Of a stretch of 20,020 nucleotides of DNA, positions 1-6,599 are shown piece after piece. This DNA is from Thermoplasmata archaeon (lineage in GTDB: Archaea > Thermoplasmatota > Thermoplasmata > RBG-16-68-12), in NCBI GenBank assembly GCA_021788795.1, contig JAJYKG010000009.1, positions 1-20,020 of the forward strand, written 5' to 3'. Both the position numbers and the translations under genes were made by a program. The notes below the pieces were generated by a model. That model did no database searches and was not told where the DNA came from. It worked only from the letters and a program-made list of their open reading frames with translations. The first letter of the stretch is position 1. Every line of letters begins with the position of its first letter.

Positions 1-366
1 ATCAAGCACATGTCCCGGACGCTGATGTCCGGGAAGGACCGCGACGTCGTCGGCGGCATGATCAGCGTCCTCTCCAACTTCGTGCGGGAGGCCTTCGGGG
101 AACGGGACGGCGGGAGCGTCCAGGAGGTCAGCCTGGGCGACCACCGGTTCGTCCTGTGCAACGACTCGGGCGTCGTCGTCGCCGTCCTCGTGACGCGCGG
201 CGCGACGGAGGACATCGTGCCCCGCCTGCGCCACCTCATCGCCCTCCTCGTGGACCGCTACGGCGGGCAGCTCGAGGACTGGGGCGGGGAGCCCCTGGAG
301 GGCATCGAGGACGAGATCGAGGTGCTCTGGCAGCCCTTCTTCCTGCCGCCCCCGCCCGTGGACTGA
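1..366 (+). CDS. C-terminal part of a sensor-like protein (5' end outside window)
   Basis: The frame is open from base 1 to the TGA at 364-366, so this is the last ~121 residues of a longer protein; the ATG at base 10 is probably internal. The visible part reads IKHMSRTL, then a helix (DRDVVGGMISVLSNFV), then alternating hydrophobic strands (HRFVLCND, VVVAVLVTRG), then a helix ending YGGQLEDW. From memory, this pattern resembles a small alpha/beta (roadblock/longin-like) module found at the C-terminus of multidomain regulatory proteins in Thermoplasmata and other euryarchaea. I cannot give a family name or the N-terminal domains. No catalytic motif is visible. The stop is followed 19 bases later by the queC promoter. 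Confidence is high that it is coding and low on function. Confidence 0.7.
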   Translation: MKHMSRTLMSGKDRDVVGGMISVLSNFVREAFGERDGGSVQEVSLGDHRFVLCNDSGVVVAVLVTRGATEDIVPRLRHLIALLVDRYGGQLEDWGGEPLEGIEDEIEVLWQPFFLPPPPVD

Positions 367-384
367 GCCTCCGCGGGACAACTC

Positions 385-391
385 CATATAG
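385..391 (+). promoter_or_regulatory. TATA-like box for queC
   Basis: CATATAG is the only AT-rich stretch in a GC-rich gap. It is centred about 31 bases before the queC ATG at 419, the spacing expected if transcription starts at or next to the start codon (leaderless mRNA). Confidence 0.55.
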
Positions 392-418
392 CCGCGGAGG
401 GGTGGGCCCCCGACCGGG

Positions 419-1111
419 ATGGACCGCGCCATCGTGCTCCTCTCCGGCGGCATCGACTCCGCCGTCGCGCTGTGGTGGGCGAAGTCCCAGGGCTGGGACG
501 TACGGCCCCTGACCTTCGACTACTTCGGCCGCCCGAAACGCGAGCACGCGGCCATCCGCGCCCTCGTGGGGCGCGCAACCGTCGGCCCCGTGCGATCCGT
601 GCGCCTGCCCTTCCTGAAGGAGGTGGACGACCTCCGCCCGTCCGGGTTCGAGAACGCCGCGCTCAACGAGTCCCCCGAGGGCTACATCCCGGCGAGGAAC
701 CTCATCTTCTACAGCCTCGCGGCCTACTACGCGGAGCTGGACGGCACGCGGTACCTGGTCGGCGGCCACAACGGCACGGACCCGGAGTCCTTCCCGGACG
801 CGAGCCCGAGGTTCTTCGAGCACCTGAACGGTCTCCTCGGGATGAGCCTCTGGTCCTACAAGCGGTCGCCCGCCGAGGTCGTCCTCCCGCTGGCGGGGAA
901 ACCCAAGGAGGACGTCCTGCGGCTGGGCCGGCGCCTCGGGGTTCCCTTCGAGCTGACGTGGTCGTGCTACTGGGACCAGGACACGCACTGCGGCACCTGC
1001 GTCTCGTGCACGGAGCGGCGGGGGGCCTTCGCGGCGGTCGGCCTGGAGGACCCGGTCCCCTACGAGACGGGATCCGGGGATCGCCGGCGGCGCACGGCCT
1101 CGAAAGCTTAA
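419..1111 (+). CDS. queC: 7-cyano-7-deazaguanine (preQ0) synthase QueC
   Basis: Cytosolic ATP-dependent enzyme that converts 7-carboxy-7-deazaguanine and ammonia to preQ0, the precursor of archaeosine (archaeal tRNA position 15) and queuosine. It has 230 residues, near the usual family length. The N-terminal PP-loop SGGIDS (9-14) binds ATP. PARNLIF (91-97) matches the family P-x-R-N motif. Four cysteines close the protein (Cys183, Cys191, Cys194, Cys197, as TWSCY...HCGTCVSC), the expected zinc site. The family VNxxD region is replaced by GGHNGTD (115-121). The ATG at 419 is supported by a TATA-like box 31 bases upstream. queD lies 460 bases downstream, separated by a cupin gene. queE and a GTP cyclohydrolase gene are not in the window. 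An ExsB-like PP-loop enzyme of other specificity is the only real alternative, and the nearby queD argues against it. Confidence 0.93.
   Translation: MDRAIVLLSGGIDSAVALWWAKSQGWDVRPLTFDYFGRPKREHAAIRALVGRATVGPVRSVRLPFLKEVDDLRPSGFENAALNESPEGYIPARNLIFYSLAAYYAELDGTRYLVGGHNGTDPESFPDASPRFFEHLNGLLGMSLWSYKRSPAEVVLPLAGKPKEDVLRLGRRLGVPFELTWSCYWDQDTHCGTCVSCTERRGAFAAVGLEDPVPYETGSGDRRRRTASKA
1103..1110 (+). promoter_or_regulatory. TATA-like box for the cupin gene, inside the queC 3' end
   Basis: AAAGCTTA overlaps the last codons and stop of queC and is centred about 34 bases before the ATG at 1141. It resembles the other boxes of the window and favours 1141 over the alternative ATG at 1111 as the cupin start. 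Confidence 0.5.
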
Positions 1112-1140
1112 TGCGGAGCCCCGCCTCCCCTCCCCCTCGG

Positions 1141-1476
1141 ATGTACACGACCACCGTTCGGTCGGTCGCTCCGGTCCGCTTCTTGGAAGAGGGCAGCCAC
1201 CACGTCCGCATGCGGCAGCTCGTCGGCCGCGAGGACGGCGCCCGGCACACCTCCGTGCACGAGCTCGTCTTCGGGAAGGGCGGCCTCACCGCGCCCCACC
1301 GCCACAAGTGGGAGCACGAGCTCGTCGTGACGTCGGGGCGGGGCCTCGCCATCGTGGACGGGGAGCGGATCGTCCTGCGACCCGGCGTGGTCCTCCTCGT
1401 CGAGGACAACGAGGAGCACGAGTTCCTCCAGCGCGGCCAGGAGCCCCTCCGGTTCCTCGCCGTGACCCCCGTGTGA
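1141..1476 (+). CDS. Small single-domain cupin protein
   Basis: A 111-residue protein with one conserved beta-barrel cupin domain. Cupin motif 1 is recognisable as APHRHKWEHELVVTSGRG (two His, then Glu and a further His in the metal-binding pattern). Motif 2 is weaker: PGVVLLVEDNEEHEF, with the last metal-ligand-type His. Such proteins bind a divalent metal and include isomerases, dioxygenases and ligand sensors; the substrate cannot be read from sequence. An ATG at 1111, overlapping the queC stop, would add 10 residues rich in Pro, but a TATA-like box directly over that ATG makes 1141 the better start. It sits between queC and queD on the same strand, so a link to deazaguanine metabolism is possible but unproven. 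The fold assignment is fairly secure; the role is open. Confidence 0.8.
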   Translation: MYTTTVRSVAPVRFLEEGSHHVRMRQLVGREDGARHTSVHELVFGKGGLTAPHRHKWEHELVVTSGRGLAIVDGERIVLRPGVVLLVEDNEEHEFLQRGQEPLRFLAVTPV

Positions 1477-1539
1477 CCCGGCCCGGTCTCCCAGGCCGTC
1501 CCGCGCGGGCACCGGAAGGAGCCTCGGCCGCGTCCCGCC

Positions 1540-1548
1540 AAGGTTTAT
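1540..1548 (+). promoter_or_regulatory. TATA-like box for queD
   Basis: AAGGTTTAT is centred about 30 bases before the ATG at 1574. It lies over an alternative in-frame ATG at 1547, arguing that the shorter start at 1574 is the real one and that the mRNA is leaderless. Confidence 0.55.
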
Positions 1549-1573
1549 GGGCCGCCATCCCTTGGTCCGGGAC

Positions 1574-1900
1574 ATGAAGCTCGGCATCACGGAGTACATC
1601 GACTGCGCCCACCACCTCCCCGGGCACGATCGGTGCGGGCCCCTCCACGGTCACACGTACCAGATCGACGTCTTCATCGAGGGGGAGCACAAGGGCGGCA
1701 TGCTCCTGGATTTCGCCGAGCTCAAGAAGAGGACGCGGGAGATCCTGGCGGAGTACGACCACCACGACTGGAACTCGTTCCTCGAGTACCCGACCGTCGA
1801 GAACATCGCCGAGCTCCTCTCGAAGCGACTCCATGAGGCCCTCCAGTTCCCCGTCCACGTGCGCGTGTGGGAAGGGCACGGCAAGTACGCGGAGCTCTGA
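1574..1900 (+). CDS. queD: 6-carboxy-5,6,7,8-tetrahydropterin synthase QueD
   Basis: Zinc enzyme of the 6-pyruvoyl-tetrahydropterin synthase family (T-fold). It makes 6-carboxytetrahydropterin from dihydroneopterin triphosphate in the route to preQ0. The 108-residue product matches the short QueD form. Zinc ligands are His13 (CAHHL), His25 and His27 (LHGHTY). Cys21, four residues before the first His of HGH, is the expected catalytic cysteine. LLDFAELK (44-51), DHHDWN (62-67) and PTVENIAELL (73-82) are family hallmarks, and the C-terminus VWEG...YAEL is typical. An upstream in-frame ATG at 1547 adds nine residues that do not fit the family, so 1574 was chosen. It pairs functionally with queC. 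QueE, which acts between the two, must be encoded elsewhere. Confidence 0.93.
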   Translation: MKLGITEYIDCAHHLPGHDRCGPLHGHTYQIDVFIEGEHKGGMLLDFAELKKRTREILAEYDHHDWNSFLEYPTVENIAELLSKRLHEALQFPVHVRVWEGHGKYAEL

Positions 1901-1917
1901 CCGCGGCGGCCGCCCGC

Positions 1918-1926
1918 AACGCATAT
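1918..1926 (+). promoter_or_regulatory. TATA-like box for the acyl-CoA dehydrogenase
   Basis: AACGCATAT is centred about 31 bases before the ATG at 1953, which fits a leaderless transcript and a separate transcription unit from queD. Confidence 0.5.
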
Positions 1927-1952
1927 GAGCGCCCGCCCCCCATGCCCTCCGC

Positions 1953-3572
1953 ATGGCGGGGGACCGGAACGCCCTGAGGGACATCTCCTACGCCTACGGC
2001 ACGAACCACTTCGACCGCGACCCGGACCTTGCGGCGGTCCTCGGGACCTTCTGGAGGGACTTCGGGGCGCACCGCGACGAACTGCACCGCTTCGGCGCGT
2101 TCGCGGGCGAGGACGTCTACGAGGCCGTGTATCACGTCGACCATGACGCGCCCCCGGTCCTCGTGACGCACGACCTGGACGGCCGGCGCGTCGACCGCGC
2201 GCGGCTGAGCCCGGCGGAGCGCGTCGTCCTCAAGGCCGCGGCGCACATCAACCGGCCCCCCTACGAGGGCGGGAGCTGGCACCACCACTTCGCCCTGGGC
2301 TACCTGATGGGCGACCCGGGCCTCTACTGCGTCCTCACGATCACGAACCAGACCGTCTACGCGATCCACAAGTACGCGCCCGCGCACGCGGCGTGGAAGG
2401 AGGAGATGCTGGACGGCAAGGCGTTCGGCGCCACCTGGATGACGGAGATCCAGGGAGGGAGCGACCTCGGCGCCAACGTCGCGGTCGCCCATAGATCCGG
2501 CGACGGCTGGCGCCTCTCCGGCGAGAAGTACTTCGCGAGCGGCGCGGGCCTCGCCGACTACGCCATCGTCACGGCGAGGCCGGAGGGCGCGCGCGCCGGG
2601 GCCAAGGGGCTCGCCCTCTTCCTCGTCCCGCGCCTCCGGTCGTCCGGGGAGCTGAACTTCTTCGTCCGCCGGCTCAAGGACAAGAGCGCGACCCGGGCCG
2701 TGCCGACGGGGGAGGTCGACCTGAGCGACACCGAGGCCGACCTCGTCGGCCGCGAGGAGGAGGGCGTCTACCTCACCCTGGAGATCCTCAACGTCTCGCG
2801 CCTCGCGAACGCGATCGGGGCGATGGCCACCGCGAAGAAGGCCCACCTCGAGGTCTTGGAGCGCGTCCGGCGCCGCGCGGCCTTCGGGAAGAACCTGCGG
2901 GACCATCCGCTCGTCCGCCGCGACCTGACGGACCTGGCCGTGCGTTCGGCCGGCGGGCTCGCCCTCGCCTTCCGCGCGGTGGACCAGTTCGACCGCGTGT
3001 GGCCGGAGAGGCGACCCTACTCGGCCGCGTACCACTACGCCCGCTTCCTCATCCACCTCGCGAAGAACCGCACCGCGGACCACGCATCGGCCATGACGGC
3101 CCTGGGAATGGAGCTCTTCGGCGGCCTCGGCTTCCTCGAGGAGTACGCGGTCGCCCGGTGGCACCGGGAGGCCCTCATCACGCCGATCTGGGAGGGGCCG
3201 AGCAACATCCAGGCGCTGGACTTCCTCGAGAGCGTCCAGAAGTACCACGCCCACGAGCCCTTCCTCGAGGACCTGCTGCCGCGGCTCGAGGCCGCGGGCG
3301 GCGACGCGGCGCGCCTGGCGAAGAAGGCCGCGGAGGACGCCGTGCGGACGCTGACGACCGCGACGCCCGCGGAGGCCACGTGGCACGCCAAGGACGCGAT
3401 GACGCGGATCGCCGACGCCGCGGCGGTCGCCCTCCTGTACGACGTGGCCCGGGCCGGCGGCCCCCGCTACGAGCGCCTGGCGGAGCTCTACGCGCGGCGG
3501 TTCCTCGGGGGCGAGGACTATCCCCTGTGGGCCCTGGAGAAGGAGCCGGTCTGGGACGTGGAGGGTCCCTGA
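1953..3572 (+). CDS. Acyl-CoA dehydrogenase, AidB-like
   Basis: FAD-dependent flavoprotein of 539 residues, longer than the usual ~380-residue acyl-CoA dehydrogenases and matching the AidB-type branch with its extra N-terminal region (here TNHFDRDPDL near residues 17-26). The substrate/FAD loop TWMTEIQGGSD is at 161-171. The C-terminal block GMELFGGLGF...WEGPSNIQALD carries Glu414 in the position of the catalytic base of isovaleryl-CoA/AidB enzymes. Possible roles are oxidation of an acyl-CoA or, as discussed for bacterial AidB, a nucleic-acid-linked role under stress. Sequence alone does not decide, and no electron-transfer flavoprotein genes are adjacent. A hotdog thioesterase lies about 5 kb downstream. 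The start at 1953 is supported by a TATA-like box ~31 bases upstream. Family assignment is secure; the substrate is unknown. Confidence 0.9.
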   Translation: MAGDRNALRDISYAYGTNHFDRDPDLAAVLGTFWRDFGAHRDELHRFGAFAGEDVYEAVYHVDHDAPPVLVTHDLDGRRVDRARLSPAERVVLKAAAHINRPPYEGGSWHHHFALGYLMGDPGLYCVLTITNQTVYAIHKYAPAHAAWKEEMLDGKAFGATWMTEIQGGSDLGANVAVAHRSGDGWRLSGEKYFASGAGLADYAIVTARPEGARAGAKGLALFLVPRLRSSGELNFFVRRLKDKSATRAVPTGEVDLSDTEADLVGREEEGVYLTLEILNVSRLANAIGAMATAKKAHLEVLERVRRRAAFGKNLRDHPLVRRDLTDLAVRSAGGLALAFRAVDQFDRVWPERRPYSAAYHYARFLIHLAKNRTADHASAMTALGMELFGGLGFLEEYAVARWHREALITPIWEGPSNIQALDFLESVQKYHAHEPFLEDLLPRLEAAGGDAARLAKKAAEDAVRTLTTATPAEATWHAKDAMTRIADAAAVALLYDVARAGGPRYERLAELYARRFLGGEDYPLWALEKEPVWDVEGP

Positions 3573-3588
3573 GACCCGGGGGACCACA

Positions 3589-3597
3589 TTTTCATAA
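3589..3597 (+). promoter_or_regulatory. TATA-like box for the helical-repeat gene
   Basis: TTTTCATAA is centred about 28 bases before the ATG at 3621. It supports that start over an in-frame TTG at 3609. Confidence 0.5.
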
Positions 3598-3620
3598 GGC
3601 CCGTCGGGTTGTGCAGGGCC

Positions 3621-4232
3621 ATGTCCGACCTCGTCGACGCGATCGACGCGGAGGCGCGCGGCGACTTCGCGAAGGCCCTCGAGTCCTACGCGAAGCTGGC
3701 CGGGTCCGGCTCGAGCCTCGACCGCATCGGCATCCACCAGGCCCTCGCCCGCTGCAACGAGAAGCTCGGCCGCCTCCGCGACGCCGGCCCCTGGCGGCGG
3801 AAGGCGGGGCAGGGATACCTCGCGCTGAAGGACGAGGAGATGGCGCGGGACGAGCGCGCGTACCTCTCCCTCGTCGAGTACCGGAACGCCGTCCAGGACC
3901 TCCAGGGCGACACCGTCCTCCCCGAGGTCGCGAAGGAGTACGCCGCGGTCCTCAAGGAGAACTTCTCCGGCGGCGCCGAAGGGCTCACGCACGAGGGACT
4001 CTTCGCCGGCGCGTTCTTCCAGGCCCTCGGCGACCCTCTCACGGCCTCCAAGTACTTCTTCGACACCGCGGAGGCGATGAGCGAGCAGGCCGCCGAGTCC
4101 AAGGACGCGGGCCTGAGGGCGGCCACGATCCAGGCCTACCAACGGGCCATGGAATCGGCGTCGAAGGCCGGCCGCCCGGACGTGGCCCGGGTGGCCCAGA
4201 TGCGCGCCTACGACCTCGAGCAGTCCTCCTGA
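3621..4232 (+). CDS. TPR-like helical-repeat protein, function unknown
   Basis: A 203-residue soluble protein that looks entirely alpha-helical. It consists of successive helix pairs with small residues at packing positions (DAEARGDFAKALESYAKLA at the N-terminus, SKYFFDTAEAMSEQA, then ATIQAYQRAMESASKAGRPDVA near the C-terminus). The pattern is TPR/SNAP-like, typical of protein-protein interaction scaffolds. No signal peptide, transmembrane segment or catalytic motif is visible. The start at 3621 was chosen because a TATA-like box lies ~28 bases upstream; a TTG at 3609 would add four residues. The NRDE-family gene follows after only 10 bases, so the two are probably one transcription unit. I do not recognise a specific family; the TPR reading is by pattern only. 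Confidence 0.75.
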   Translation: MSDLVDAIDAEARGDFAKALESYAKLAGSGSSLDRIGIHQALARCNEKLGRLRDAGPWRRKAGQGYLALKDEEMARDERAYLSLVEYRNAVQDLQGDTVLPEVAKEYAAVLKENFSGGAEGLTHEGLFAGAFFQALGDPLTASKYFFDTAEAMSEQAAESKDAGLRAATIQAYQRAMESASKAGRPDVARVAQMRAYDLEQSS

Positions 4233-4242
4233 GGCGGTCCCG

Positions 4243-4983
4243 GTGTGCACGCTCATCCTCCTCTGGCGCGCGGTCGACCACTACGACGTCGTCCTGGGGA
4301 TGAACCGCGACGAGCTGGCGGCGCGGCCCTCCGAGCCGCCGGCGTTCCTGGACGGCAGCCCGGCGATCGTGGCGCCTCAGGACCGGCAGGCGGGCGGGAC
4401 GTGGGTCGGGGCGAGCGGCAACGGACTGGTGATGGCCCTCTCGAACCGCCGCGGGCGGGCCTCGACGACCGCGCGGTCGCGGGGCCTCCTCCTCCTGGAC
4501 GCGCTCAGGTCGCCGACCATCCCCGCCGCGGACATCCTCCTCCAGCGGGAGACGCAGGCCCACGAGTACAACCTGTTCAACCTGCTCGCGGCGAGCCGGC
4601 AAGAGCTCCGGTTCTTCCGGTACGACGGCCAGGTGTCGGGGACCCGGGGACACGAGGGGCTCAACGTCCTGACAAACGAGGGCGGCAACGTCGTCGGCGA
4701 TCCCAAGGTCGAGCTCGTGCAGAACTTGGTCGCGAAGTCCCCGGTGCGCTCGATCCAGGACGCGGTCCGCACGCTCCAGGCCACCCTCCGGACGCACGCC
4801 TCCGGCGGCGGCGCGGGCCTCTGCAACCATGCGATGGGGGGCGGCACGGTCTCCTCGACCATCCTGGCGCTGAGCAACGCGGACCCGGGGGAGAGCGTCC
4901 TCCTCTACGCGGACGGGGCGCCCTGCCAGACGCCATACCGCGACTACCACGAGGTCATCCGCCGCCTGCCAAGCCCGGACTGA
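4243..4983 (+). CDS. NRDE-family (TANGO2-like) protein
   Basis: A 246-residue member of the NRDE/TANGO2 family (DUF833). The defining Asn-Arg-Asp-Glu motif is at residues 21-24 (GMNRDEL). The protein begins Met-Cys-Thr, so Cys2 could be exposed as an N-terminal nucleophile after Met removal, as in Ntn-hydrolase folds; the family is generally predicted to have such a fold. Later blocks GGTWVGASGNGLVMALSNRR and GLNVLTNEGG fit the family. Animal TANGO2 has been connected to lipid/acyl-CoA and heme handling, but the biochemical activity is unsettled and should not be assumed here. Translation starts at GTG 4243, and GAGGCGG at 4231-4237 is a plausible ribosome-binding site, consistent with co-transcription with the gene 10 bases upstream. 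Confidence 0.87.
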   Translation: MCTLILLWRAVDHYDVVLGMNRDELAARPSEPPAFLDGSPAIVAPQDRQAGGTWVGASGNGLVMALSNRRGRASTTARSRGLLLLDALRSPTIPAADILLQRETQAHEYNLFNLLAASRQELRFFRYDGQVSGTRGHEGLNVLTNEGGNVVGDPKVELVQNLVAKSPVRSIQDAVRTLQATLRTHASGGGAGLCNHAMGGGTVSSTILALSNADPGESVLLYADGAPCQTPYRDYHEVIRRLPSPD

Positions 4984-5004
4984 GCGAGCCGGGTCGCGGG
5001 GCCC

Positions 5005-5015
5005 GAAACGCTTTT
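5005..5015 (+). promoter_or_regulatory. TATA-like box for the amidohydrolase
   Basis: GAAACGCTTTT is centred about 33 bases before the TTG at 5043. It is one of the clearest boxes in the window and is what identifies the unusual TTG start. Confidence 0.55.
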
Positions 5016-5042
5016 GCCAGGGGCACGGCTACCGCCGTCCCG

Positions 5043-5894
5043 TTGCCCGGCATCACGGACGTCCACGTGCACCTGGAGCCGTACCGGAACCTCAAGCCGG
5101 CGGTCCTCGAGACGATGCGACGGACGACGCCCAACTTCGACGAGATGGCGCGCCGCATGGAGGACCCGCGGAACCTCCTGGCCCACCTGGACGGCGTCGG
5201 CGTGGAGCGCGCGTGCCTGATCAACTACGCGGCCCCGGAGGTCATGGGCCTCGGGCTGGACGTGAGCGCCTTCGTGGCCAAGTACGCCGCCGAGGATCCG
5301 AAGCGCCTCCTCGCCTTCGGGAGCGTCCATCCCCAGTTCACAAAGGACCCGGGCGCCGAGGTCGAGCGCCTGGCCTCCAAGCTCGAGGTCCGGGGCCTCA
5401 AGATCCATCCCCCGCACCAGCTGTTCGCGCCGAACGCCTACGTGGACGGCAGGATGCCGAACCTGTGGAAGGTCTACCGCACCGCGGAGAGAATCCACCT
5501 GCCCGTGATGTTCCACACGGGGACCTCCGTCTTCCCCGGCGCCCGCTCGAAGTTCGGGGACCCCATGGCCCTCGACGACGTCGCCACGGACTTCCCCGAC
5601 CTCACGATCCTCATGGCCCACGGCGGGCGGCCGATCTGGTGCGATGCCGCGTTCTACCTGGTCCGCGCCCACCCGAACGTCTACCTCGACACGTCGTCCA
5701 TCCCGCCCACGCGGCTCCTGGAGTGGTTCCCGCAGATCGAGAAGATCGCGGACCGCGTGCTCTTCGGCTCCGACTGGCCCGGACCTGGGGTTCCGGGCAT
5801 CCCGCAGGAGATCGACGGCTTGCGGGCCCTCCCCCTGTCCGACGCGTTCAAGGAGAAGCTCTTCGTCACGAACGCCCGCAGGGTGTTCCCGTAA
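5043..5894 (+). CDS. Amidohydrolase-family TIM-barrel metalloenzyme (Amidohydro_2/COG2159)
   Basis: A 283-residue metal-dependent hydrolase or decarboxylase of the amidohydrolase-2 family. The metal-binding set is intact: His8 and His10 (TDVHVH), His158 (MFHTG), His193 (MAHGG) and Asp244 (FGSDWPG), with GLKIHP around Lys120. The barrel ends with the family-typical VTNARRVF. Members include aminocarboxymuconate-semialdehyde decarboxylase-like and related hydrolases; the substrate cannot be read here. The frame is open far upstream but without ATG. TTG 5043, giving PGITDVHVH right at the N-terminus, is preferred because the family starts just before the HxH motif and a TATA-like box lies ~33 bases upstream. 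It is convergent with the following transporter gene, with a 4-base gap. Confidence 0.85.
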   Translation: MPGITDVHVHLEPYRNLKPAVLETMRRTTPNFDEMARRMEDPRNLLAHLDGVGVERACLINYAAPEVMGLGLDVSAFVAKYAAEDPKRLLAFGSVHPQFTKDPGAEVERLASKLEVRGLKIHPPHQLFAPNAYVDGRMPNLWKVYRTAERIHLPVMFHTGTSVFPGARSKFGDPMALDDVATDFPDLTILMAHGGRPIWCDAAFYLVRAHPNVYLDTSSIPPTRLLEWFPQIEKIADRVLFGSDWPGPGVPGIPQEIDGLRALPLSDAFKEKLFVTNARRVFP

Positions 5895-5898
5895 TCCG

Positions 5899-6495
5899 TC
5901 AGAGCTCGAAGAACGCCTCGACGATGAGGAGCACGCCAGCGACGATGAAGAGGACCGTCGAGATGAGGCGCAACCACCTCTCCGAGAGCACGCGGGCGAG
6001 GCCCGAGCCGATGACCACGCTCGAGACGGCGATCAGCGCGAGGCCGGCGCTGCCGCCCAGGAACACGGACACGGGCGCGTCGTACGTCGCGGCGAGGATG
6101 ACCACCGCGATCTGCGTCTTGTCCCCGAACTCCGCGAGGAAGTTGAAGCTCGCCGCAGTCGCGAAGGCGCTCCGCTTCTCCTTCGCGGTCTCCTCGGGCT
6201 CCTCGCGGTAGTGATGGCGGACCGCCTGGACCACGGTCCAGACGCCGATGAAGATGAACAGGATTCCGCCGACGATCTTGATGTAGGTGAGCCACGCGCC
6301 GAGCGTCGCGGCGAGGACCCCGCCCACGGCCGCGCCGATCGCGGTCGCGGCGACGAGGCCGAGGACGGCGCCCGCGAGGACGCCCGTCCAGGGATGGCGG
6401 GTCGCCAGGGAGATCGTCACGATCTGGGTCTTGTCGCCGAGCTCGAGGAGGGCGATGAGGCCCAGCGCGCTGGCGAACGGAACGACGCCTTCCAT
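5899..6495 (-). CDS. UPF0016 / Gdt1 (TMEM165) family cation transporter
   Basis: A 198-residue integral membrane protein with about six transmembrane helices (roughly residues 7-29, 36-60, 68-92, 114-136, 143-165 and 177-196). It contains the duplicated family signature ELGDKTQ (18-24) and EFGDKTQ (122-128), whose Glu and Asp residues line the cation path. A charged loop (HHYREEPEETAKEKR, about 94-108) separates the two halves. Characterised relatives move Mn2+ or Ca2+ (bacterial MneA/Mnx-type exporters, yeast Gdt1). Mn2+ or Ca2+ export or exchange is therefore the likely role; the ion is an inference. An upstream in-frame ATG at 6519 would add eight residues, but a TATA-like box about 32 bases before 6495 supports the shorter start. 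Convergent with the amidohydrolase; divergent from the DUF255 gene. Confidence 0.9.
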   Translation of the reverse strand: MEGVVPFASALGLIALLELGDKTQIVTISLATRHPWTGVLAGAVLGLVAATAIGAAVGGVLAATLGAWLTYIKIVGGILFIFIGVWTVVQAVRHHYREEPEETAKEKRSAFATAASFNFLAEFGDKTQIAVVILAATYDAPVSVFLGGSAGLALIAVSSVVIGSGLARVLSERWLRLISTVLFIVAGVLLIVEAFFEL

Positions 6496-6520
6496 GGACG
6501 GACCGCGATGACGGCGCATG

Positions 6521-6533
6521 GTATCATCGTTTG
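6521..6533 (-). promoter_or_regulatory. TATA-like box for the UPF0016 gene
   Basis: On the minus strand this reads AAACGATGATAC, centred about 32 bases before the ATG at 6495 and only 8 bases from the alternative ATG at 6519. It therefore favours 6495. Confidence 0.45.
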
Positions 6534-6560
6534 CGCAGCCTCGAGGACGCCCGGCCGGCG

Positions 6561-6570
6561 AAACGGCTTA
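6561..6570 (+). promoter_or_regulatory. TATA-like box for the DUF255 gene
   Basis: AAACGGCTTA is centred about 34 bases before the ATG at 6600. It fixes that start rather than an in-frame ATG at 6531, which lies upstream of the box. Confidence 0.55.
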
Positions 6571-6599
6571 ACCCGGGGAGCCCTTGGACTCGACGAACC

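Noticed and set aside
1722..4256. An 844-codon open frame on the minus strand across the acyl-CoA dehydrogenase and its neighbours.
   Set aside because: It mirrors the codon structure of well-recognised plus-strand genes; in very GC-rich DNA the antisense frame is nearly stop-free. Its residues are low-complexity Arg/Gly/Val/Leu with no domain.
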